A stretch of DNA of 10,234 nucleotides from Cephalothrix spiralis (GCA_032353305.1 JAUCNG010414024.1:1-10234), one strand, 5' to 3'; counted from the stretch's first letter, positions 1 through 8,290 are shown. Translations and numbers: made by a program. Notes: a model not told the origin generated them from the sequence alone.

Positions 1-48
1 TTTTATGGTTTTTGAAAATAGCATTCTCTGATTTTTTTGATAAAATAC

Positions 49-229
49 AGTAGTAATACAGTTTGACTTCAGCAAGAAACGAAAAAGGACAAAAAGGGTA
101 GTCAAATACGTCATTGAATTTTTTCTGAATTTTTTTGAATTATGAATTTTTTTTTTTAATTCAGTGACGTACTCGACTAGCCATTTTGTTCTTTTTCGTT
201 TCTTGCTGAAGTCAAACTGTATTACTACT
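49..229. repeat. Foldback element, MITE-like, long inverted arms
   Basis: The left arm starting with AGTAGTAATACAGTTTGACT is mirrored at the right end by its reverse complement, ending ATTACTACT at 229. The outer stem of roughly 50 bp is nearly perfect. A weaker inner stem continues through TACGTCATTGAATT (left) and AATTCAGTGACGTA (right), leaving a short T-rich centre. There is no reading frame inside. This size and architecture fit a non-autonomous DNA transposon, but I found no convincing target-site duplication, so the superfamily is unassigned. Confidence 0.85.
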
Positions 230-234
230 TAATA

Positions 235-330
235 ACATTTCGATACTCTACGCGATGTAATTGCCTACTGGCATTATTCATGTATTAATAATACCAGTAT
301 GGAATCAGATCGTGTAGAGTATCGGAATGT
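235..330. repeat. Short palindromic element, MITE-like
   Basis: Terminal arms of 22 bp, starting ACATTTCGATACTC and ending GAGTATCGGAATGT, pair with about two mismatches. An inner stem of 13 bp (TACTGGCATTATT at 266-278 against AATAATACCAGTA at 287-299) has one mismatch. Almost the whole 96 bp can fold on itself. It starts only 5 bp after the preceding foldback and shares no sequence with it, so it is a separate family. No coding potential. Confidence 0.8.
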
Positions 331-404
331 AAAAATACCTCAAAACCTAATCAAATAAAATTTCAATACATGAAAAAGGAAAAAATCTATTGGGCGAATA
401 TTAC

Positions 405-910
405 GATACCTGCGCATGCGCTGTTTCAGTTTTTACGCTGCGCATACGCGAATCTTAAACAATTATATTATTGTAGATTAGGAATATGTTGGGAATACAT
501 TTATATAACCTATCACCGCCAATATCAACTTCGACTTATATGGCGGGTGTCAGATGGACTTCTCAAAATGGACACAGACGGTCCGCTTGCTCCAGCATTT
601 ACCCATATGCCCCACAATTTAATCTATTCTCTATACACCGATTACAGTTGGGTTTACCCCGAGGAGAGGGTCAGCGTCCCATTCCACGTATTTATACTGA
701 TCAAGTATCCGGTCTGTCTTCGTACCCCTAGGGAGTCTCGAACCTGCAACCTTCTGATTGGAAGGCGAGCGCGCTACCTCATGCGCCACCGACCGGATAT
801 CTCAGTTACGATTTAGTATAGGGCTATAAGCAACAAATAGAAATATTACCCTAATTTTTTTTTAATCCGCTATACATTACGTGAAGGAAGAACAGAGCAT
901 GCGCAGGTTT
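405..910. repeat. Probable decayed third copy of the 5318-5914 foldback family, interrupted by a SINE
   Basis: The left flank has two GC-rich 12-mers, TGCGCATGCGCT at 411 and TGCGCATACGCG at 439, 28 bp apart. This matches the pair spaced 27 bp apart in each arm of the 5318-5914 element. The right flank (818-854) contains CAACAAATAGAAATATTACC, close to CAACAGATAGAAATATGACC in the copy near 8930, followed by a T-run and another GCATGCGC core at about 895. The middle is replaced by tRNA-like sequence. Relationship to the family is inferred from these landmarks and not from a full alignment; the ends are approximate. Confidence 0.45.
500..800 (-). mobile_element. tRNA-derived SINE (head at about 716-795)
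   Basis: Read on the minus strand, the head resembles a tRNA gene. It has a pol III A-box-like TGGCGCATGAGGTAGC (788 down to 773), an anticodon-arm-like CCTTC/GAAGG stem and a good B box GGTTCGAGACTC (744-733). The anticodon loop is only six bases with that stem and the acceptor ends do not pair well, so this is not a functional tRNA gene. Unique body sequence follows toward lower coordinates, as expected for a tRNA-derived SINE. The 3' end of the element (left side here) is not clear. The apparent open frames across 370-816 are unlikely to be coding. Confidence 0.6.
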
Positions 911-2328
911 CAAAATTGGCCCAATAAATTTATTTTTCTTTTTTTATATGTATGGGGCTTTGAGGTGTTTATAACCAAAGAGTTGGAGAATGCTATTTTC
1001 AAAAACCTTAAATTTGCTTCAGGAACACCGTGTTTCCGTAAGGTGTTAGGCGGCGTTAGGCCCGAGGTTACTGCTGGCGGGGTGAACACCGACCCCCGGA
1101 TTAATTAGCAACATTTTTGCTTTGCTAATGCTTTGTAAAAATACGATTCTTACGTTAATCTCGACATGGGATTACTATAGGGTTAAACCTGGAATTGTGC
1201 TGTCTGAGTATATGGTCAAAGGCCGAGGGCAGCGCATGGAAAACCCATCTCCAGAGGTTTTTTCTCTAACTAGACAGCATAATTCAAGATTTAACTATTT
1301 TAGACCGAAATTTATTTTATATTTCATATTTGTAATTTTTGGATATCAGCTGGGGTCTATTGATAATAAGACTCCAGTCACATGACCACCATTCATCCAA
1401 TCACATTCATAATAATATACTTGCGACCTCTACCTAGTCTTCTTTGATCGATCTCAATTGGCTTCTATACCTTCTATACCGTTATTTCATCTAAGGACAT
1501 ACCACAAATAAATTGCCCATTGTTTTGCCAAAAATAACATTTTGGTTAACTGTTCCCAGATAATATATATTTGAGTTGTATTAATTAAAAATAAAATGAT
1601 TATCTTCAAAAAATGAGACGCAAATGCAGCCAAATTTTGAATTTTGTATACAAAGGTATACAAAATTGAAAAGTCTTCCTGTACATTCAGACTTCATAAC
1701 GCTCCTACTTTTCCTACTTTATGAAAATTGTCCTACTTTTCCTCCATTTATTCTACCTACTTATAGAATTAATTCAAACTTTTTGCAAAAGTGCTTTTAA
1801 ATCGTGTTTATATCCTGTTATTGTTATAAAAGTCACAAAAATGAACCTAATATTTGGTTTACGAGTAAACAAACTCATTATACTCGTTACAGTTGAAAAA
1901 ACATCATTTCTATAATTTGTCCAGATCCGTTTTTGGTTGCTGATAGCTCTAAAAACGTTACCATTTTTAATATTATAGTCTTTACTTCCTTGAAAAGTCA
2001 GGTGGAATCTGACCAGACTATGGCTATATTTATCGCTTTGTTTTGGTATGTCCTTTATTAAGCCTCTAGATTTTCGATTAAAACTAAACCTAAGTTTTTT
2101 TATTCATCTTCAATCTTGAATTGCATGTATCACTATCATTCTATTTCAGCAGTATATTCTATATAATGAGAACCGGTAGCTTATGTACTTATACCGGAAG
2201 TGTGAAAGATGTTCATTTATAAATTCACCACACATCCACTATTCAACTATCCTTCTACTTTTTTAATAGTCATTTACTATCTTTTCTGAAATAAAACCTC
2301 TTAAATCCGAAGAACAGTACAAAATTTT
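911..2328. other. Intronic sequence without a recognisable gene
   Basis: This stretch belongs to the intron upstream of exon A. It contains a modest GC-rich patch at about 1020-1105 with repeated AGGTGTTAGG / GGCGTTAGGCC motifs, which may be an old repeat. The stretch 1690-1750 repeats TCCTACTTT(TCC) several times. Short open frames (881-1108, 1122-1385, 1721-1915) show no recognisable domain and no credible exon borders, so I treat them as chance. Confidence 0.55.
1640..1667. repeat. Short perfect inverted repeat
   Basis: AATTTTGTATAC at 1640-1651 and GTATACAAAATT at 1656-1667 are exact reverse complements with a 4-base loop. It could be a relic of a small foldback or chance in AT-rich DNA. 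Confidence 0.6.
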
Positions 2329-2448
2329 GTTCCCATTTTATTACCCATAATGCAACGCAAATACCTCGTTTTCGGTAATTTTTTCGCCAAAACGAGACAA
2401 ACCGAAAACGAGGTTTTGCGTTGCATTATGGGTAATAAAATTGGAACA
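2329..2448. repeat. Near-perfect hairpin, 48-bp arms
   Basis: The left arm (2329-2376) contains TTATTACCCATAATGCAACG and ends CTCGTTTTCGGT. The right arm (2401-2448) begins ACCGAAAACGAG and mirrors it with only about a mismatch and a one-base indel. The loop is about 24 bp. A looser outer palindrome is suggested by AAAATTTTGTTCC near 2321 and GGAACAAAATTTT near 2471, with GAACAG near 2312 facing GTTCTGT near 2507, so the complete element may be about 2311-2512. No coding content. A non-autonomous foldback transposon is the likeliest explanation. Confidence 0.82.
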
Positions 2449-3023
2449 TTCTAAAATGGCATCAAAAATCGGAACAAAATTTTCGCAATGCAGCCATGTA
2501 AGTTGTTCTGTATGTCAAATATCACGTGATGTAAACGAATCACTCTAAAATTACGTGGATCATTCTATTAACTTCTTCTCTTCTTTAAAAGTCTTTAAAA
2601 AGTAGATCGACAATATTAATCCGCGCTTCTAATTAATTCTTCATGCAGTACGGTATGACTCGATACTGGACAGATTGTATGAGGTAAAAATTGGTTAGAA
2701 ATTCGTTCTGGATGATGAAATTCCACTTAACCGGAATCCCACTAAACCATTTAAAACGAAAATTAGAATCAGCACCCCTATTTTAGAATTGATCAAATTG
2801 AAACGCCACAAGTGCATTAATTATCAAAATATATTCTATGTTTTGAATGTTTAGTGATCATTTACCGATTTTTACATCAAAGCGTATTATAATTTTATAC
2901 TTGAAATATGTTTTATAATATTGCTCGATTGACTGTGCTTTTGCCCTTTCCCTCCATTTAATTAGGTTTCGTTTCGAATCAAAGCTATTGATATTTACCG
3001 TCTATCGCATCAATGAACTTTAT
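2449..3023. other. Intronic sequence, nothing recognised
   Basis: AT-rich intron with many stops in all frames. The first 60 bases may be the outer arm of the preceding palindrome. I see no exon, RNA gene or clear repeat in the remainder. Confidence 0.5.
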
Positions 3024-3130
3024 AATATTACTTCATGTGTAGTCGTTCGGTTCGAATTGCTCGAGACCGGAGGTCGAGAGTTAATTCGAGTTATCAAATT
3101 CGAACCAAACGACTACCCATGAAGTAATAT
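3024..3130. repeat. Inverted repeat, about 35-bp arms
   Basis: The left arm, TAATATTACTTCATGTGTAG then TCGTTCGGTTCGAATT, is mirrored by AATTCGAACC then AAACGACTACCCATGAAG up to 3130, with two or three mismatches. The loop carries a second small palindrome, CTCGAGACC against AGGTCGAG. Compact size and AT-rich ends suggest a MITE. Confidence 0.8.
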
Positions 3131-3455
3131 TTATTATTACACTGTAACACGAATTTAATAATTTTTCTAACGTTTTCAGACGTTTTGGTGTATTTTAAGG
3201 GTTTTTGTACAAATTTAATAAACGAACTATTTACTCTATTTCTAGCCACCGCGTAGTCATTAACACAGTACTCCGGTTCTCTCTGATCTGATTTAAATTA
3301 TGCCAAGGCAGTATTGATTATTCGTTGTTTAAGGTTTCGATGTACAGCGATATTTTATTGATCGCTTTCGCAGTTCCTTAAACATGCTGAATATGATGAT
3401 TCGACCGCGCAATAAAATGTCGCATATTATTAATCAGGAGAGCAAAATTTAATCT
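3131..3455. other. Intronic sequence, nothing recognised
   Basis: No exon with supported borders, no RNA gene and no clear repeat is visible between the palindrome and the tandem repeat. Confidence 0.5.
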
Positions 3456-3531
3456 CGAATTGCACCGCGGTTTTCCGAATTCCACCGTGGTTTTTCGAAT
3501 TGCACCATGGTTTTTCCAAATTTCATCGCGG
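3456..3531. repeat. Degenerate tandem repeat, about 20-21 bp unit
   Basis: Successive units GAATTGCACCGCGGTTTTCC, GAATTCCACCGTGGTTTTTC and GAATTGCACCATGGTTTTTC are followed by a weaker unit AAATTTCATCGCGGTAAAGC. The core CACCRYGG is kept while the flanks drift. A further fragment CTTTTCGAAAT follows near 3550. This is a small minisatellite of about four copies. Confidence 0.75.
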
Positions 3532-5317
3532 TAAAGCTTTTCGCCGGGGCTTTTCGAAATTAAATTGAAACTGACAACATAAATTGAACAGAGTACATTG
3601 TAATAATAAACATAAAATAATGATCTATATTTTTTGACTAGTAATTATTCGGTAAGTGAAATATTTAAGATAAGGGTGCCGATTTTGATTTTCGGTTTAG
3701 TGTGATTCGGTTCAGTCTGATTTCGGTTTAGTTAGACTAAACCTTCTGGATATTTAGGGATGTGGTAATAATGATTAAAATTGTTATTAGTATGACATAT
3801 AAAACTAAATTCGGGTCTAAAAAGTCGCGTTTCCCCTCACAAATTAGTGACATGAAACTCGTAGAAATATAAAGTTTCTACAAGTTTCTTTAACTAATTA
3901 AAATCAAAGTTTCTACTAGTTTGATAAACAAAACGTATGCCGTTCTCCGTTATCACTCCATAAACATTTGTGTCTAAAACTGAAATACTGATGTTCAATG
4001 CAGAATGAAATAGATGTATTGAACAATGTATTTTTAAATATAGGCTATACTAATATACATTTTCTTAATTTAAAATAATATAAGTTTCTACGGGTTTAAG
4101 GCTTATTTCTAACCTTTTTGTACTAATTAAAAATTGCATGACAACCTAATAATTGGTTTCAGGTAGGCCTATCATTTTTTGTCAACATTTCGGATGGGGT
4201 TCACATTCCTATCTTAGTGACCCCCGATCCCTAAACCAATAAATATAATGGGCCTTATAGTGGGTAAAATTGGCTTTTTGCGCTTAGTCATGTAACCAAT
4301 TTGGCATAAAATAGTCCCTTCAAACCCCTATTCTATGCAAGGTTTCATTGAAATTAAATGAGGTTCGTTAAGTTAGTAGGTATAAGCTCAAATTAATTTG
4401 AATCGTTTCCGTTCAGTTTATAATAAATAATAACCTAAAAATTAGCCTTATCACGATATATAGCTCTGATTTTTACGGGATTTCAATATGACGTCACAAA
4501 GCGCAATGTCGCGCAAAATTTCTGCGGTAATTTTATGTTATGATCAGTCGTATTTAATTTGCGATTATTTCAGTGTTTAACACTTGCTTGAATTTTGTTT
4601 TTAATAATTGATTTGGAAGTGGCTTAATTTGTATTGTACTGTCTAGTACATAATAGAGTCGATCATATACATTTATCTCTAACCGAGAGCGAAACAGCAA
4701 ATTATGACGTCATAAAACCCAAAAATCTGGGCTTATCGGCTTTTCTATTAGGGACTGTCTCAAAATTCCGTCTCTTCTTCTACATATGCCTGGGTTTGGC
4801 TTCTCCGCAGATTTCTGTGTTTGATCCTTTGCACTGATAAATAATGACCTTAGTTTGGAAAAAAGAGAAAAAACATTTTTTTCTTATTCTCAGGGGGTCA
4901 TGGAAGAAATTTGAATATACCTATGCCGAGAACTTGCAAAATTGATTTGAGGTACCCATCCAACCCCGCACTAGCATAGTAAAAGTTGGAAATAGGTATT
5001 TTTTGTCCCAACCCACTCCCTATTTATTTTTGTACCCAACCACCCCTATATTTTGCACTTCTGTGGAAAGATTTTATTTGGGCAACATTTTGCAAATTAT
5101 CCACCGCGTGTAAATTTTTGTCCTACAAATTTTCACTTTCACCAATTGTTGCCGTATTGCTACTAAAATGCTTTAAGGAAATATTTATTGAAAAAACTAT
5201 TTCCACATGTCATTGAAATATATCTGCTAAAACGTGCATGTAAGGCATGGTTTTCACTTTTTTTAAAATTTAGGTTACTAATTTAACTAATACTGCTTGT
5301 TTTGTAATTCAAAGTAT
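3532..5317. other. Intronic sequence without a recognisable gene
   Basis: About 1.8 kb of AT-rich intron. Small recurring motifs are present: CGGTTTAG/CGGTTCAG near 3694-3730, and AGTTTCTAC-type words at 3874, 3908 and 4083. Open frames at 4634-4837 and 4986-5216 are short, lack known motifs and lack paired splice sites, so they are not called as genes. I looked here for an upstream receptor exon (start of S2 or pore) and did not find one. Confidence 0.5.
3854..3888. repeat. Small inverted repeat
   Basis: GAAACTCGTAGAAA (3854-3867) and TTTCTACAAGTTTC (3875-3888) pair at 13 of 14 positions around a 7-base loop. Two further direct copies of the right-hand word, AGTTTCTACTAGTTT at 3908 and AGTTTCTACGGGTTT at 4083, lie downstream. 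Confidence 0.6.
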
Positions 5318-5914
5318 ATGTACCACAGTGTCGCTTAAGGGCTACCAAGACTGCAAAAATGCACAAAGGCTGATAGTTTCAGAATTGAAAGGCAAATGCA
5401 TACTGATAATGATACCACTTGAATAAAAATCCTGTCATTGCATGTTTTCAAGATATGCGTATGCGCAGTCGAGTTTAAGGGTTCCGCATGCGCAAATCGA
5501 AAAAATTACGATGGATTTCGGAAGAATAGGGGCATGTTTCTATCTGTCTGTAATACAATTATATGACTTAAAATCAGCTGTTACCGAGTTATTAATTAGA
5601 GTCAAAATTGTCCAATTTTACCGTAAATAATTGAATTTTACTCAATAACTCGATAACGACTTGTTTTAGACCATATAAGTGTATTGTAGATAGATAGAAA
5701 CACACCTCGTATTAAACGGTATTCGCTGCTATTTTTCCCGATTTGCGCATGCGCAACCCTAAAACTCGACTGTGCATGCGCATATCTCGAAAACCTGCAA
5801 TGACAGGATTTTCATTCAAGTGGTATCATTATCAGTATGCATTTGCCTTTCAATTCTAAAAGCTTTTGTGCATTTTGCAGTCTTGGTAGCCATTAAGGGA
5901 CACCGTGCGTACAT
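5318..5914. repeat. Large foldback element, about 250-bp arms, with GCGCATGCGC pairs
   Basis: The left arm runs from ATGTAC at 5318 through GGCTACCAAGACTGCAAAAA, TGATAATGATACCACTTGAA and a GC-rich pair of 12-mers to about 5605. The right arm mirrors it, down to CTTGGTAGCC, CACCGTG and GTACAT at 5914. Similarity extends almost to the centre (CTATCTGTCTGTAATACAAT against ATTGTAGATAGATAG). Each arm has two NRF1-like 12-mers 27 bp apart: 5456 and 5483 on the left, 5744 and 5771 on the right. No transposase frame is present. It is probably a non-autonomous foldback transposon in the intron just upstream of exon A. Copies are seen near 8700-9020 and, less surely, 405-910. Confidence 0.85.
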
Positions 5915-6176
5915 GATTTAAAAAGCTAAAATTAATAAAGATGAAAAAAAGCAAAAGCAAATTCCATGACCTCCTGTTATTCCTTTATATTTTATTATTT
6001 TAGTTTGTATTTTTATTTTATTTTTTTCGGGTTTGTTCATGAAATTTTAACTTATTTGCAGTTTCTTTTAGGTTTTCAATATTTTCTTCCACACGAAGAG
6101 GCGTCAGAATTTCGAAACGGTCCCTTGGCGTACTATAGTACACCGTTTATTCATTTCTGTTTCACGTAATTTTCAG
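5915..6176 (+). other. 3' end of the upstream intron with acceptor site
   Basis: T-rich sequence leads to TTTTCAG at 6170-6176, a good eukaryotic 3' splice site directly before the receptor-coding sequence. The open frame at 5966-6169 is a T-rich artefact. The distance from the window start means the upstream intron is at least 6.1 kb. Confidence 0.75.
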
Positions 6177-6408
6177 GATTCAAAAATTAATACATATAAG
6201 AAAATGTGGAAAACTATGGCATCCAAGGAACCAAGTGTTTTTGTTAAAAATACTGCTGAAGGTGTTCTTCGTGTTAAAGATAAAGCGGACAAATATGCAT
6301 ATTTAATGGAATCTGTTATGATTGACTACACTGTTCAACGTGAATGTGATTTGATGCAAGTGGGAAGCCTATTAGACACCAAGGGTTATGGAATAGGACT
6401 ACCCATTG
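6177..6408 (+). CDS. Kainate-type ionotropic glutamate receptor, exon A (ligand-binding lobe S2), partial gene
   Basis: The protein is a subunit of a glutamate-gated cation channel of the plasma membrane, likely synaptic. The exon opens after AG at 6175-6176 with DSKINTYKKMWKTM, the family signature that follows the phenylalanine-rich stretch of S2. It continues through YAYLMES, whose Glu corresponds to the glutamate-contacting acidic residue of S2, then QRECDLMQVG, whose Cys is one half of the conserved S2 disulfide, and GYGIGLPIG. The donor G|GTAAGC follows at 6409. The exon is 232 nt, so it ends after base 1 of a Gly codon. Both borders match, as I recall them, intron positions in vertebrate kainate receptor genes. 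The Met at 6204 is internal and not a start. NMDA and AMPA types fit less well than GluK. The upstream S2 Ser/Thr ligand contacts lie in an earlier exon not in the window. Confidence 0.93.
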
Positions 6409-6417
6409 GTAAGCTAA

Positions 6418-7189
6418 TGCACCAGCGAAATGCACCGGGAGGGGGGTGCCGGGAAATGTCAAAATAGCGCTGCTTAGCTCTAGCGCTAGGATCGCTAGAG
6501 CGGCTGCAGGCGGGGACATTTTTTCAGGCGTTATCAGTCGCTATGGATAGGGGGGTGTTTAAAAAATTGTCAAGTTGTACTTCATTTTCGGAAAAATATA
6601 CGTTGTTCTAAGATCCTTACCGCAAATTTGTACACGGGGTTACAGAATTTGCGAATTTTTGATCGCTCATAACATGGAAGATAATAGGGTTAGGAACATA
6701 AAACCCAAGGAATTCAAAAATACCAATGTTTTTTCTATTGCTATTAGAAGTGCCCTAACTAAAAACCGGCCATTTTTTGAGACGCCGCTTAAAAATGGTA
6801 TGCGCTTTGCTTAATTTTGAGACTTCTATTAATTGGGCTAGGGTTATGAAAGTTTGATGTAAATAGGGGTTTTCGAGGTCAGGGAATCGAATGGCGCTCA
6901 TAGTTTTATGATTAGGCTATTGCAAATATGAGAACTGGCACTTCCGTATGATATTGGTGCGGAAATCGCCAGGTGCCAGTCCAGGTGGGTTTTTGGCGTT
7001 CTTCTTGCCGAGTCATTCAGAACAAGGTATATTTTCCGAAAAAGAAGTACAAACATGACATTTTAGAAAATTTCAAAATAACACCCCGGGGACTTAGCGC
7101 TAAAGCCAATTTCTAGCGCTATGATCGCCTTAGGCGTCGCTATGCGTCGCTATTTTGACACCCCCCGGTGTATTTCATTGACTGGTGCA
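6418..7189. mobile_element. GC-rich non-autonomous DNA transposon, possibly Harbinger-like
   Basis: The ends are TGCACCAG (6418) and CTGGTGCA (7189), exact reverse complements, followed inward by CACCGGGAGGGGGG on the left and CCCCCCGGTGTATTTC on the right. Similarity continues through ATAGCG and AGCGCTA motifs to a second conserved block, TTTTCGGAAAAATATAC (left, about 6588) against GTATATTTTCCGAAAAA (right, about 7027). Arms are roughly 170-190 bp. TAA flanks both ends (6415-6417 and 7190-7192), a 3-bp duplication of the kind PIF/Harbinger elements make. No transposase is encoded; the open frames here (6316-6519 minus, 6575-6814 plus) show no domain. The inner 400 bp contains a smaller hairpin at 6934-6980. 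The superfamily assignment rests only on the TAA duplication. Confidence 0.78.
6934..6980. repeat. Internal hairpin of the 6418-7189 element
   Basis: ACTGGCA followed by CTTCCG (6934-6946) faces CGGAA (6960-6964) and TGCCAGT (6974-6980). The stem is interrupted by about 9 unpaired bases on the right side. Confidence 0.5.
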
Positions 7190-7757
7190 TAATGTTGGTA
7201 GGATATTAGTTTAGCGGACTAGCTCTTGTAAAAATCTATTTTTTCAAAAAACAAATATGAATTTAACTTTTGTCATAAAATGGTAGGTAAGATGTTGGTC
7301 TGACAAACATAGGTACGGATTTGATCAGAAGAATCTAAATATTTTGAAAAATTGTGTTTTTTTAGTGTAAAAAGTTCCCTAGCAAACTCCCTTAGCAATA
7401 AGTGTCATTATGACGTTTTTTGATCTCTTTAAAATTCTCACTCCGTGGCTATTTATTTGTTTTGGCTTAAATTTTCAGGATACATTCTCATAAATATTAA
7501 TGATTGTCTGAACTAAGATTTAAAAAATACTAATGTGAAGGTCACAGTAAAAAAAAATGCTTAGAAATAAAAAAATATTTGGAATACAAACAAATATACT
7601 CCAAAATTTAAGAATATCCTAGTTCAGGAACTAAAGGGGATATTGCTTTATGATGTACAAAAAAAATATCAGTGTAAGAAAAAGTGCTAACATTTTCATA
7701 CGTGTCCAGACTGGTCCAGACTAGGAATGAAAGCGGAGATGTATATATCCGCAGACG

Positions 7758-8034
7758 CTGATTCATTTTTCTTCATTTCTGAAAAAGCGACGCCGTTTCA
7801 GATATCTGAATTCAGAGACGGCGTGGTTTGAAAACTGAAGGATCTGTGGGCTACTGCGGCGGTGCGGTGATTCATTTTCTTCATTTCTTGAAAAGCGACG
7901 CTGTTTAAAACGGCGTTTTAAATTTTTTTAAAACAGCGTCGCTTTTCCAGAAATGAAGAGAAATGAATCGCCGCAGTAGACCACAGATCCTTCATTTTTC
8001 AAACCTCTGAATTCAGATATCTGAAACAGCGTCG
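7758..8034. repeat. Nested palindrome with a unit present in direct and inverted copies
   Basis: The left arm from GCGACGCCGTTTCAGATATC (7787) through GGATCTGTGGGCTACTGCGG to GCGACGCTGTTT (to about 7907) is mirrored by the right arm up to CTGAAACAGCGTCG at 8034. In addition, a 40-bp unit, TGATTCATTTTTCTTCATTT plus GAAAAAGCGACGCCGTTT (from 7759), recurs in direct orientation from about 7868 and inverted at about 7923-7967. The centre is an A/T-rich loop with its own AAAACGGCGTTTTAAA palindrome. No coding content. It resembles a foldback transposon whose end unit has duplicated. Confidence 0.85.
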
Positions 8035-8109
8035 AAAATTTAATCTGGAACCTACATATGAACAAGCCTTCAGAAAATATATGGGTTACTGGGGTATTGG
8101 GCCCGCACC

Positions 8110-8290
8110 TACAAGATTTATGCGATATGGGCCAAAAAATTATGTTTTTTTGGCCCCTGGCGCGCCCAAAAAAGTCAGATCCCCATGAAAATATAAACTT
8201 AAACTTAGAATATCCAACAGCTTTACAAAAATATAAGGGTTGGATGGGGTTTAGGCCCGCACTTCCGAGATTTTCGCGGGGGGACGAAAA
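8110..8290 (+). repeat. Two diverged direct copies of a GGCCCGCAC-containing unit
   Basis: TACTGGGGTATTGGGCCCGC (about 8087) with CACCTACAAGATTTATGCG resembles GGATGGGGTTTAGGCCCGCA (about 8242) with CTTCCGAGATTTTCGCGGGG. The spacing is roughly 155 bp. Between them TTTTTTTGGCCCC and GCGCCCAAAAAA form a short stem. The open frame 8058-8327 covers this but shows no domain and is probably not coding. Confidence 0.45.

Noticed and set aside
716-795. Functional tRNA gene on the minus strand
   Set aside because: The A and B boxes are good, but the acceptor ends do not pair and the anticodon arm gives a six-base loop with its best stem; a SINE head fits better.
370-816. 148-codon plus-strand frame as a gene
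   Set aside because: Its codons run through the antisense of a tRNA-like SINE head and low-complexity sequence; no domain and no splice sites.
5318-5914. CRISPR-like or riboswitch structure
   Set aside because: It is a single large mirror-image element in eukaryotic intron sequence, without regular direct repeats and spacers.
1-6176. An upstream receptor exon (pore or beginning of S2)
   Set aside because: No reading frame with SYTAN-like or S2-start motifs was seen between plausible splice sites, so it is presumed to lie before the window.
6204-6206. Start codon for a short protein
   Set aside because: The family-conserved residues DSKINTYKK precede this Met in the same frame back to a good acceptor, so it is an internal codon of an exon.
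6316-6519. Minus-strand 67-codon frame
   Set aside because: It is antisense to exon A and the GC-rich transposon end; no recognisable product.
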